Source: Aquipuribacter nitratireducens (GTDB taxonomy: Bacteria; Actinomycetota; Actinomycetes; Actinomycetales; JBBAYJ01). From it: a stretch of DNA of 64,000 nt. Location of the stretch: assembly GCF_037860835.1 (NCBI RefSeq), contig NZ_JBBEOG010000001.1:124001-188000 (forward strand). Reading direction: 5' to 3'. The notes below the pieces were generated by a model that had not been told where the DNA came from, ran no database searches, and saw only the letters and a list, made by a program, of their open reading frames with translations. The stretch's first letter is position 1. Every line of letters begins with the position of its first letter. The position numbers were made by a program, and so were the translations under genes. Positions 32,302 through 39,650 of this stretch are shown here, one piece after another.

Positions 32302-33259
32302 CGACGACCTTGCCCCGGGCCCGCCCGCTCCTCACGTGGGCGAGCGCGGCGGCGGCCTCGGAGAGGTCGTAGGTCCGGTCGACGACGACCCGAAGGGAGC
32401 CCGTCGCCGCCTCGTCGACGAGCGTCTCGACGTCCTCGCGGGTCGTCCTCGCGACGAGGAACCCGAGGTGCCGCGACGAGCCGAGTGACGCCGCGGCGGC
32501 ACTCAGCATGACCGGGAGGGGTCCGAGCAGGCGTCCGCCGTCCCCGGACACGAGGACCAGGCGTCCGTCGGGGGACAGGGCGCGACGCATCGCGAGGACC
32601 GATGTCGGACCCGCGACGTGGACGATGCGCTCGTACGGCCCGCCGTCCGGCACCGGGTCCGTCGTGCGGTCGAGGACCCGCTCGGCCCCCAGGGACCGGG
32701 CGAGGGCGACGTTGTCGGTCCGGCACGACGCCGTCACTCGGGCGCCGGCGGCAACGGCCAGCTGGACGGCGAACGCCCCCACCCCGCCGGAGGCGCCGGT
32801 GACGAGCACCCGGTCGCCCGCGCGCAGCGGCCCGCCGTGGCGCACCGCCTGCAGCGCGGTGGTGCCTGCGAGGGGGAGCGCCGACGCCTCGACCGGGTCG
32901 AGCGTGCCGGGACGGAGCACGACGTCGTCCTGGCGAGCGACCACGAGCTCGGCGAGCCCGCCGCCGTCCGCCCACGCCACCACCTCGTCGCCGGGGCGCA
33001 CGCGGGTCACGGCCGCACCGACCGCCTCGACCGCCCCCGCCACGTCCGAGCCGGGGCAGCGTCGCCGCGGCGCCCGGACACCCTCACCGGCCCGGACGAA
33101 CAGCGGCACGCCCTCGGACAGGTGCCAGTCGGCGGCGTTGAGCGACGTCGCGCGGACCCGGACGACGACGTCGTGGGGGCCGACCACGGGGTCGGGGACG
33201 TCCGCGAGGCGGAGGACCTCCTCCGCCGGTCCGTACCGGTCCTGCACCACTGCCTTCAT
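32291..33259 (-). CDS. NAD(P)H-quinone oxidoreductase-like MDR protein
   Basis: 322 aa medium-chain dehydrogenase/reductase without the structural or catalytic zinc cysteines. Seen: KAVVQDRYGPAEEVLRLADV at the start, RATSLNAADWHL, PGSDVAGAVEAVGAAVTRV, then the Rossmann motif VLVTGASGGVGAFAVQLAVA (residues about 145-165), and GRARGKVVVTV at the end. This is the zeta-crystallin/QOR-like class, reducing quinones or enones with NADPH. Divergent from a TetR gene with two tandem palindromic operators between, so it is probably induced by the compound that the TetR protein senses. Confidence 0.9.
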   Translation of the reverse strand: MKAVVQDRYGPAEEVLRLADVPDPVVGPHDVVVRVRATSLNAADWHLSEGVPLFVRAGEGVRAPRRRCPGSDVAGAVEAVGAAVTRVRPGDEVVAWADGGGLAELVVARQDDVVLRPGTLDPVEASALPLAGTTALQAVRHGGPLRAGDRVLVTGASGGVGAFAVQLAVAAGARVTASCRTDNVALARSLGAERVLDRTTDPVPDGGPYERIVHVAGPTSVLAMRRALSPDGRLVLVSGDGGRLLGPLPVMLSAAAASLGSSRHLGFLVARTTREDVETLVDEAATGSLRVVVDRTYDLSEAAAALAHVRSGRARGKVVVTV

Positions 33260-33268
33260 GCGGCCATC

Positions 33269-33302
33269 CTTACGTCGTAAGACTTACGACGTAAGGTAAG
33301 GT
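33269..33302 (+). promoter_or_regulatory. Twin palindromic TetR operators
   Basis: Two 13-bp palindromes of the form CTTACGNCGTAAG at 33269-33281 and 33283-33295, separated by one base; together they also form one 27-bp palindrome. TAAGGT at 33297-33302 follows, 8 nt before the tetR ATG at 33311, so the tetR mRNA is probably leaderless and the sites cover both divergent promoters. Confidence 0.8.
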
Positions 33303-33310
33303 CGGCCGGC

Positions 33311-33982
33311 ATGGCCGTCAAGCCCCGCCCCGCCCTCGACCGCGCACGCGTGCTCGCGGTCGCCCTCGATGTGGCGGACGCCGAGGGCCTGCCCGCGCTG
33401 TCGATGCGGCGGCTCGGCGCCGAGCTCGGCGTCGAGGCGATGTCGCTGTACCACCACCTGCCGAACAAGGCGGCGTTGCTCGCGGGCATCGCCGACCTCG
33501 TCGCCGAGGAGGTGGCCGAGCCGGACGCCGCGCTCGGGTGGAGGGACTCGCTGCGGTCACGGGCCACCGACACCCACGCGGCGCTGCTGCGCCACCCGTG
33601 GTGCGCCTCCCTGTGGGCGGGGCAGGCGGTCGAGGCCGGGCCGGCGAGGCTCCGCCACCTCGACGCCGTGCTGCGGACGCTGCGCGAGGCCGGCTTCCCG
33701 CCCTCGCTGCTCGAGCTCGCCTTCCACTCCGTGCAGAACCACGTCGTCGGGCACGCGTTCCAGGCCGTCGCCTTCGCGCGCGGGGCCGCCGCGGCGGAGG
33801 GGCTCGACGTCGCCGCCCGGCGCTTCCTCGAGCGGCCGGGCCTCGACCGGCTGCCGGACCTCGCCGCACACGTCCGCTGGCACGCCGAGCACCCCCACGA
33901 GGAGAGCGCCTTCGGCTTCGCCCTCGAGCTGCTGCTCGACGGGTTCGAGCAGGCGCTGGCGGAGGCGCGCCCCAGGTCGTGA
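33311..33982 (+). CDS. TetR-family regulator (TetR_C type)
   Basis: 223 aa. N-terminal HTH VLAVALDVADAEGLPALSMR and LGAELGVEAMSLYHHLPNKA (residues about 13-55). The C-terminal domain (LLRHPWCASLWAG, LRTLREAGFPPSLLELAFHS, FGFALELLLDGFEQAL) resembles the tetracycline-repressor C-terminal class. It lies opposite the quinone oxidoreductase-like gene and should autorepress through the twin operators. Effector unknown. Confidence 0.9.
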   Translation: MAVKPRPALDRARVLAVALDVADAEGLPALSMRRLGAELGVEAMSLYHHLPNKAALLAGIADLVAEEVAEPDAALGWRDSLRSRATDTHAALLRHPWCASLWAGQAVEAGPARLRHLDAVLRTLREAGFPPSLLELAFHSVQNHVVGHAFQAVAFARGAAAAEGLDVAARRFLERPGLDRLPDLAAHVRWHAEHPHEESAFGFALELLLDGFEQALAEARPRS

Positions 33983-34006
33983 TGGCGCGACGTGCGGCCG
34001 ACGTCC

Positions 34007-34945
34007 TCAGGCGGCGGGCTCGGCCCACTCCGGCGCCGGGCCGAGCCCGAGCCGCCAGCGCGCCGACTCCTCCGACGGGCTGCGGGTGCCGAGCGCGAGC
34101 GTCAGCGCCCGCAGCTGTCCGGCCGCGGCCCCGAGCCGGGCCCGGGCCACGAGGTCGCGGCGGTCCCGGCCCGGCACGCCCGCGCACGCGGCGAGCCGCG
34201 GCGACACGAGCAGCCCGGCCGCGGCGGCGAGCCCGCCGTAGAACAGCTGCTCGGGCGGGCTCAGGCCGGGCGGGGCGGACAGGAACGCCCGCAGGTCGTC
34301 CGGGACCGGTTCGAGGACCGGCCCGTAGGCGGCGAGCGCGTCGTCGAGCTCCGCGACGCTCGCCGGCAGGTCGGTGGCGCCGAGCACCTCGGCGCTGCGG
34401 GCCCACTCCGCGACGTACGTGTCCGGCCACTCGCGCCCGAAACGGTCGCGGAGGTCCGTGCCGACGGCGCGCTGGGCGGCGAGGAACGCGTCGGTGAAGG
34501 CGAGGTGCACCCAGCGCAGGAGGTCGGGGTCGGAAGCGGCGTAGGGCCGGCCGTCGTCGGCACTGCCGCGGACCTTGCGGTGCATGCCCCTCACCCGGGC
34601 CGCCTCGCGCTCGGCCAGCTCGGCGGAGCCGAAGGTGCTGACGACGAGCCACCGGGCGGTGCCGGCGAGCCGCTTCCACGGGTCGTCGCGGTAGTCGGAG
34701 TGCCGCTGCACGCCGGCGAGCGCGAGCGGGTGGGCGGCCTGCCCCAGCAGGGCCGTCACGCCGCCGACGAGGGTGGCGAGGTCGCCGTGGACCCGCCACA
34801 CGACCCCGTCCGGCTCGAACCAGCCGGGACCGTCGCCGACCAGGGCGATGTCCCGCACCCACGAGGGCGCGCCCGTCGGGTCGCCGGAGACCCGGGCACG
34901 GAAGCGCTGCCGGGCGGCCTCGGCGAGGTCGGTCGTCAGGGGCAC
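34007..34945 (-). CDS. Oxygenase MpaB-family (DUF2236) protein
   Basis: 312 aa, GTG start. Typical DUF2236 features: WVRDIALVGDGPGWFEPDGV in the N-terminal region, LLGQAAHPLALAGVQRHSDY, RLAGTARWLVVSTFGSAELA, the His-containing VRGMHRKVRG, and LLRWVHLAFTDAFLAAQRAV. Fungal MpaB and bacterial latex-clearing relatives are heme b oxygenases; most bacterial members have no known substrate. No signal peptide seen. It converges on the upstream tetR gene and shares its strand with the monooxygenase-like gene that precedes it by 80 nt. Confidence 0.85.
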   Translation of the reverse strand: MPLTTDLAEAARQRFRARVSGDPTGAPSWVRDIALVGDGPGWFEPDGVVWRVHGDLATLVGGVTALLGQAAHPLALAGVQRHSDYRDDPWKRLAGTARWLVVSTFGSAELAEREAARVRGMHRKVRGSADDGRPYAASDPDLLRWVHLAFTDAFLAAQRAVGTDLRDRFGREWPDTYVAEWARSAEVLGATDLPASVAELDDALAAYGPVLEPVPDDLRAFLSAPPGLSPPEQLFYGGLAAAAGLLVSPRLAACAGVPGRDRRDLVARARLGAAAGQLRALTLALGTRSPSEESARWRLGLGPAPEWAEPAA

Positions 34946-35025
34946 CCTCGCAGGGTCGCACTGCTGCGGGTGCGGCGCCCCCCGGGCGGGCCCTGCCGGG
35001 TCCGGGGGACGCCGCAGGCGCCGGG

Positions 35026-36072
35026 TCAGGACTTCAGCAGCCGGTCCAGGAGCATGGCGCGCCGCATGCTGCCGTGCAGGCGCATCCGCCCCGTCGCCAT
35101 GCCCGCCATCGGGTGGAGCTGCCCGTGGACCAGGGCCGCGAAGTCGTCGCGGCTGAGGTCGACGGTGAAGTCCGCGACCGTCCTCGCCGCGTCGTCCGCC
35201 GCGTCGTCCGCCGGGTCGCCCTCGACCCATCCGCGGCCTCCTGCGCGGGCGTCCAGGAGTGCGGCGCCGCCGTCGGTGAACGCGAAGCGGTAGACGGCGT
35301 CGATCCTGCGCCTCGCCTCGGGTGTCAGCCGGTCCTTCACCCGCCGCACCGCGGCGGCGTACCGGTCGGCCGAGGGGTCGCCGGCGACCGCGTCGGGAAC
35401 GGCGTGCCAGTGCTGGACGAGGGAGTAGAACCGGAAGTCCGGACTCGCGAGGTCGAGGGTCTCCTCGAGGTTGCGGTCCATGTCGGCCATGCGCGAGATG
35501 GCGTCGACGGCGTGGTCCTCGCTGTCCCACAGGGAGTAGTTGACGACGCGCTCGCCGTCGCGGCTGCGGTGGAAGTTCGCCGACCGGTACCCGGGCGTCC
35601 CGAGCGACTGCTCCTCGTTGTTCGCGACGACGAGCTCGACGAGCCGCTGCTGGCTCTCGGGTCGGGTCGTGATCTCGTTGACGAAGACCGCGCCCCGGTA
35701 GTCGGGGGAGATCACGCTGACGCCTCCGGCGCTGCGGTCGTCGGTGTGGACGACGTCGTGGAGGCGCGGAACGCCGGGTGCAGTGGTGCGGGAGCGGTAC
35801 GTCGTGTCGTGCCCGCTGTGCTCCAGCCACTCGTGGGCGCTCCGCCACGACCGCTCGTCCCGCCACTGGCCGTAGACGAGGACACGGCTGTCGTCGCGGG
35901 AGCGCAGGACGTCGAGCGCGTGGGCGCCGGGGCGCGTCGCGAGCGCGGTCGCCGTGGCGCCGACCCCGGCCGTGACGGCGTCGGCGTCCTGCCGCTCGAC
36001 GTGGAGGAACGTCAGCGACGTGAGGTGGGTGGCGGTGGTCGTGATGGTGGTCGGGGGGATGTCGGTGCTCAT
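35026..36072 (-). CDS. Two ABM domains fused to an SCP2-like domain
   Basis: 348 aa from the ATG at 36072 behind AAGGG; the frame upstream crosses the operator. Residues about 18-95 (LTFLHVERQDADAVTAGVGA, VLVYGQWRDERSWRSAH) and about 125-205 (AVFVNEITTRPESQQRLVEL, VVNYSLWDSEDHAVDAI) are antibiotic-biosynthesis-monooxygenase (ABM) ferredoxin-like domains. Residues about 230-348 resemble a sterol-carrier SCP2-like lipid-binding domain (VADFTVDLSRDDFAALVHGQ, PMAGMATGRMRLHG). ABM domains often oxidise polycyclic or quinone compounds without cofactors. The combination suggests binding and oxidation of a hydrophobic molecule. Divergent from a TetR regulator. Confidence 0.75.
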   Translation of the reverse strand: MSTDIPPTTITTTATHLTSLTFLHVERQDADAVTAGVGATATALATRPGAHALDVLRSRDDSRVLVYGQWRDERSWRSAHEWLEHSGHDTTYRSRTTAPGVPRLHDVVHTDDRSAGGVSVISPDYRGAVFVNEITTRPESQQRLVELVVANNEEQSLGTPGYRSANFHRSRDGERVVNYSLWDSEDHAVDAISRMADMDRNLEETLDLASPDFRFYSLVQHWHAVPDAVAGDPSADRYAAAVRRVKDRLTPEARRRIDAVYRFAFTDGGAALLDARAGGRGWVEGDPADDAADDAARTVADFTVDLSRDDFAALVHGQLHPMAGMATGRMRLHGSMRRAMLLDRLLKS

Positions 36073-36109
36073 GGCATTGCCCTTTCGTCGAGGCGGTGCC
36101 CACCACTGT

Positions 36110-36154
36110 GCAACACACTGTCCCATAACGCAACAGTGTGTTGCAGAGTAGGGT
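36110..36154 (+). promoter_or_regulatory. TetR operator and leaderless tetR promoter
   Basis: Arms GCAACACACTGT (36110-36121) and ACAGTGTGTTGC (36133-36144) are exact reverse complements 11 nt apart. The right half also forms its own palindrome GCAACA-GTG-TGTTGC (36130-36144). TAGGGT at 36149-36154 is 6 nt before the GTG of the tetR gene at 36161, giving a leaderless start. Confidence 0.75.
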
Positions 36155-36160
36155 GGGCGA

Positions 36161-36808
36161 GTGCCCCGCTCGACACCCGCCGCCCGTGACGTCGACCCGC
36201 GTGTCGAGCGCACGCGGGCGCGCGTCCTCGCGGCGACCGCTGACCTGCTCCTCGAGGACGGCTTCGCGCGACTGACGATCGACGAGGTCGCGACCCGGTC
36301 CGGCGTCGCGCGGAGCACCATCTACCGCAACTGGGCGACCCGGGCGCCGCTGCTCCTCGACGCCGTGCAGACCCTCCTCGACCCGCCCGCGCGCGTGGCG
36401 ACGGGCGACGCGCGTGAGGACCTCGTCGCGACCCTCCTCACCCTCGCGCGCGCGCTCGACCCCGCGACGCCGCAGGGCCGTCTCCTCCCCGGGCTCGTCG
36501 AGGCCGCCGAGCGCGACGCCGAGCTGGCGCGGCTGCACAGGGCCGCCACCCGGGAACGTCGCGAGCTGCTCGCCGACGCCGTCCGCCGGGCCGTGGACGC
36601 GGACGTCCTCGCGGCGGACACCGACCCCGACGACACGGCGACGCGACTGGCGGCGCTGCTGTACTACCGCCGTCTCGTCTCCGGGGAGCCGGTCGACGAG
36701 GGCGTCGTCCGGGGCCTCGTGGCCGACCTCCTCCCGTCAGCCGGTCGGTCGGTCCACGATCTCGAGGAGCGCGCCGAGCCGGACCGGTCCACCGTCGAGC
36801 CCGCGTAG
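36161..36808 (+). CDS. TetR-family regulator
   Basis: 215 aa, GTG start. HTH domain VLAATADLLLEDGFARLTID and EVATRSGVARSTIYRNWATR (residues about 19-60); the C-terminal part (PGLVEAAERDAELARLHRAA, LLYYRRLVSGEPVDEGVVRG) is the common TetR_C class found in many actinobacterial regulators. It is divergent from the ABM-SCP2 gene across a strong palindrome and presumably represses it and itself. The gene's 3' end overlaps the convergent peroxidase gene by 72 nt, so the last 20 or so residues (after LLPSAG) may be a read-on tail. Confidence 0.88.
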   Translation: MPRSTPAARDVDPRVERTRARVLAATADLLLEDGFARLTIDEVATRSGVARSTIYRNWATRAPLLLDAVQTLLDPPARVATGDAREDLVATLLTLARALDPATPQGRLLPGLVEAAERDAELARLHRAATRERRELLADAVRRAVDADVLAADTDPDDTATRLAALLYYRRLVSGEPVDEGVVRGLVADLLPSAGRSVHDLEERAEPDRSTVEPA

Positions 36809-38161
36809 CGCCGACGACCGACCACGACCCGCCCGGGTCACGGAGTCCGGATCGGCCTCGATCACGGTGACGAGGACCTCGGCGACGATCCGACCGCCCA
36901 CCGGGCCCAGCCGGTCGCCGCCCTCGCGGACCTGCGACTCCTTGAGCACGTAGAACCACAGCGGCGTCTCGTGCCCCCAGCCGAGACGCTCGAGATCGAG
37001 CTCACCGGCGTCCAGCGGCTCGATCCCCATGCGGCGGGCGACGGCCTCGCCGGACGGGAGCCCGGTGGCGAAGCCCCGCTCGAGGTCGCGGATGGCGAGG
37101 GAACGGTGCGACTCGTCGTCGACCCCGCCCGTCACCTCGACCGGAAGCCGGATGAGCGAGGGGACGAGGCGCTCGTCGATCCGCTTGGCCCGCTGGGGCG
37201 CCGGCGGGTGCCCGGGCAGGTCGAACAGCATGCTCCACTCCACGGCCTGCTCCGCCGGCATCGTCCGGAAGCCGAGGAGGTCGGGGAAGAGGCACACCGC
37301 CTCCGACCGGGAGGTGAGCCGGTAGCGCTCCCGGACCTGGCTGTGCCCGTAGCGGAAGGCCGCGTCGGCGAACTCCAGGGGCAGGACCGGCGGCCCGTCG
37401 GGGCGGAACCAGCGGACGTCGCCGTCCCGCACGCTCGACGTGAGGTCCGCCCCGACCGTCGTCGGGAGGTAGTCGTCGAGGACGACCGACTGCACGAGCC
37501 ACGTCAGCTCCCGTCGGGCGTCGTCGAAGAGCCGCCCCTCCGGCGTGCCGGCGGCGCGGAGGTCGTCGACGAGGCGGTTGTGCAGGCGCGCGAGGGCGAC
37601 GGTCAGCTGGGCGATGGGTCGGTGGACGTCGTTGCGGGGGTCGCCGATGATCGCGACACCCTCGTGGTTGCGGGGCAGGTCGTGGCCACCACCCTGCAAC
37701 GGCTGGAGGAGCAGCTGCGCCGGGTCGTCGCGCCGGCGCAGGTACGGGCTCCCACCGGGGTCGGCGCCGTACAGCGACTCCAGGTCGAGGCGCGCCCGTC
37801 GCGCGTTGCGGAGACCCCCGACGTCGGCGGTCGCGACGAGGGGGGACCGGTCGGCGGTGAGCTCGTGCGCGAGGAGCTGGGCGAAGAACGGCCAGCCCGC
37901 GGCCGCCTCGGCGTCGTCCTCGTCGTCGTCGACCAGGACGAAGGGCGAGTCCTCGCCCGCGACGGCGGCCCGACCGTGATCCGCGACGAAGCCCCGGCCG
38001 TCGACGAGGGCGGGCAGCTCCGGGAAGAGACGGCCGTACCCGTCGTCGGTGCCGGAGGCGTCGCGACCGACGGGCGGCCGTCCGGGGGCGAGGCACTGGT
38101 CGCGTACGAGCGTCGCCGGTGCCGATGGCGTTCCGGACGACCCGTCGAGCGTGTCGGTCAT
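36737..38161 (-). CDS. Animal-type heme peroxidase
   Basis: 474 aa from the ATG at 38161. Belongs to the bacterial branch of the animal heme-dependent peroxidase superfamily: FFAQLLAHELTADRSPL (distal His region), NARRARLDLESLYGADPGGS (calcium/structural loop), NDVHRPIAQLTVALARLHNR, and FRYGHSQVRERYRL with the proximal His and Arg. No signal peptide is evident, so it is probably intracellular or released by another route. Substrate unknown; homologues oxidise halides or fatty acids. Cytoplasmic peroxide control here is also served by katG. Confidence 0.85.
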   Translation of the reverse strand: MTDTLDGSSGTPSAPATLVRDQCLAPGRPPVGRDASGTDDGYGRLFPELPALVDGRGFVADHGRAAVAGEDSPFVLVDDDEDDAEAAAGWPFFAQLLAHELTADRSPLVATADVGGLRNARRARLDLESLYGADPGGSPYLRRRDDPAQLLLQPLQGGGHDLPRNHEGVAIIGDPRNDVHRPIAQLTVALARLHNRLVDDLRAAGTPEGRLFDDARRELTWLVQSVVLDDYLPTTVGADLTSSVRDGDVRWFRPDGPPVLPLEFADAAFRYGHSQVRERYRLTSRSEAVCLFPDLLGFRTMPAEQAVEWSMLFDLPGHPPAPQRAKRIDERLVPSLIRLPVEVTGGVDDESHRSLAIRDLERGFATGLPSGEAVARRMGIEPLDAGELDLERLGWGHETPLWFYVLKESQVREGGDRLGPVGGRIVAEVLVTVIEADPDSVTRAGRGRSSALRGLDGGPVRLGALLEIVDRPTG

Positions 38162-38300
38162 GGCAGCCCACCTCGGTGGTCGCAGGGTGCGCACACGATA
38201 GGCACGTCGTCGCCTCCGGCGGGAGGGTGCGTGGCGCCGCGCCATCGGACGGTCGCCTCCGCGTCACCTCACGGCCACCCACGATCCTCGTGCGGCGTAC

Positions 38301-38315
38301 TACGGTCGCCGGGTG
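38301..38315 (+). promoter_or_regulatory. Leaderless promoter of the EEP-hydrolase gene
   Basis: TACGGT at 38301-38306 lies exactly 6 nt before the GTG at 38313; no ribosome-binding site precedes the start. The remainder of 38162-38300 shows no ORF or clear structure. Confidence 0.5.
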
Positions 38316-39602
38316 CCTGCCGACGCCGCCGTGCCGCCCGCCCGCCGTCCCCGTGCCCGCGCGTGCTCCGCCGCCGCGGCCCTCGCTCTCGCCGCCGGCC
38401 TCGGCGCCGGCGCGGCGGCCCCGGCCGCCGCGGGCCCCCCGCCCGAGGTGAGGTTCGCGACGTTCAACGCGAGCCTCAACCGCGCCGCCCCCGGTGAGCT
38501 CACCGAGGACCTCGCGACGCCCGGTGACCCGCAGGCCGCAGCCGTCGCGGAGATCGTCCAGCGGGTCCGGCCCGAGGTGCTGCTCGTCAACGAGTTCGAC
38601 TACGTCCCGCCCGCGGACCCCGGCGACCCCACCAGCTCGCCGCCGGTGGCGGGCTTCCTCGAGAACTACCTCGGGGTGTCGCAGGACGGCGCCGATCCGA
38701 TCGACTACCCGTACGCCTTCATCGCCCCGAGCAACACGGGAGTACCGAGCGGGTTCGACCTCAACGACAACGGGTCCGTCGGCGGCCCCGACGACGCCCT
38801 CGGCTTCGGCTTCTTCCCCGGCCAGTTCGGGATGCTCGTCCTGTCGCAGCACCCCATCGACACCGACGCCGTGCGCACGTTCCAGGACTTCCGCTGGGCG
38901 GACATGCCCGGCGCCCGGCTGCCCGACGACCCCGCCACCCCCGAGCCCGCGGACTGGTACTCGCCCGAGGAGCTCGCCGTCCTGCCCCTGTCGAGCAAGT
39001 CGCACTGGGACGTGCCGGTCCTCGTCGACGGCCGCACTCCCGTCCACGTCCTCGCCTCGCACCCCACCCCGCCCGTGTTCGACGGTCCGGAGGACCGCAA
39101 CGGTCTCCGCAACGCCGACGAGATCCGGTTCTGGGCCGACTACGTGCTGCCGTCCCGCTCGCGCTACGTCTACGACGACGACGGCGGCCGCGGCGGCCTC
39201 GAGCCCGGCGACGCCTTCGTCATCATGGGCGACCTCAACTCCGACCCCTTCGACGGGGACTCCCTGCCGGGCGCCGCCCAGCAGGTGCTGGAGTCGCCGC
39301 GCGTGAACGCACGCACGGTCCCCGACTCCGACGGCGCGGTCGAGGCGACCGCGCTGCAGGGTGGGGCGAACCTCACCCACGAGGGCGACCCCGCCCACGA
39401 CACCGCCGACTTCGCCGACGGCACGCCGGGCAACCTCCGCGTCGACTACGTCCTGCCGTCGAAGAGCCTCCGCGTGACGGACTCGGGCGTGTTCTGGCCG
39501 GTGCAGGCAGACCCCCTGTCCCGGCTGACCGGGACGTTCCCGTTCCCCTCGAGCGACCACCGGCTCGTGTGGGTCGACGTGCGCGTGCCGCCCGCCCGCT
39601 GA
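38313..39602 (+). CDS. Secreted endonuclease/exonuclease/phosphatase-family protein
   Basis: 429 aa. N-terminal signal peptide with Arg-rich start, Ala/Leu core and AAAPAAA cleavage region (residues about 1-40). EEP-fold motifs: VRFATFNASLNR, VLLVNEFDYVPP (Glu), VHVLASHPTPP (His), FVIMGDLNSDPFDG (Asp-x-Asn) and PSSDHRLVWVDV (Asp-His). A calcium-binding EF-hand or dockerin-like loop FDLNDNGSVGGPDDALGFG sits near residue 150. It probably hydrolyses phosphodiesters outside the cell, for nucleotide or phosphate scavenging. DNase or phosphodiesterase cannot be distinguished by eye. Confidence 0.88.
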   Translation: MPADAAVPPARRPRARACSAAAALALAAGLGAGAAAPAAAGPPPEVRFATFNASLNRAAPGELTEDLATPGDPQAAAVAEIVQRVRPEVLLVNEFDYVPPADPGDPTSSPPVAGFLENYLGVSQDGADPIDYPYAFIAPSNTGVPSGFDLNDNGSVGGPDDALGFGFFPGQFGMLVLSQHPIDTDAVRTFQDFRWADMPGARLPDDPATPEPADWYSPEELAVLPLSSKSHWDVPVLVDGRTPVHVLASHPTPPVFDGPEDRNGLRNADEIRFWADYVLPSRSRYVYDDDGGRGGLEPGDAFVIMGDLNSDPFDGDSLPGAAQQVLESPRVNARTVPDSDGAVEATALQGGANLTHEGDPAHDTADFADGTPGNLRVDYVLPSKSLRVTDSGVFWPVQADPLSRLTGTFPFPSSDHRLVWVDVRVPPAR

Positions 39603-39650
39603 CCTCGCCAGCGGTCGCCGGGCACGCGCGGTGTGCCCGACGATCGGAGC

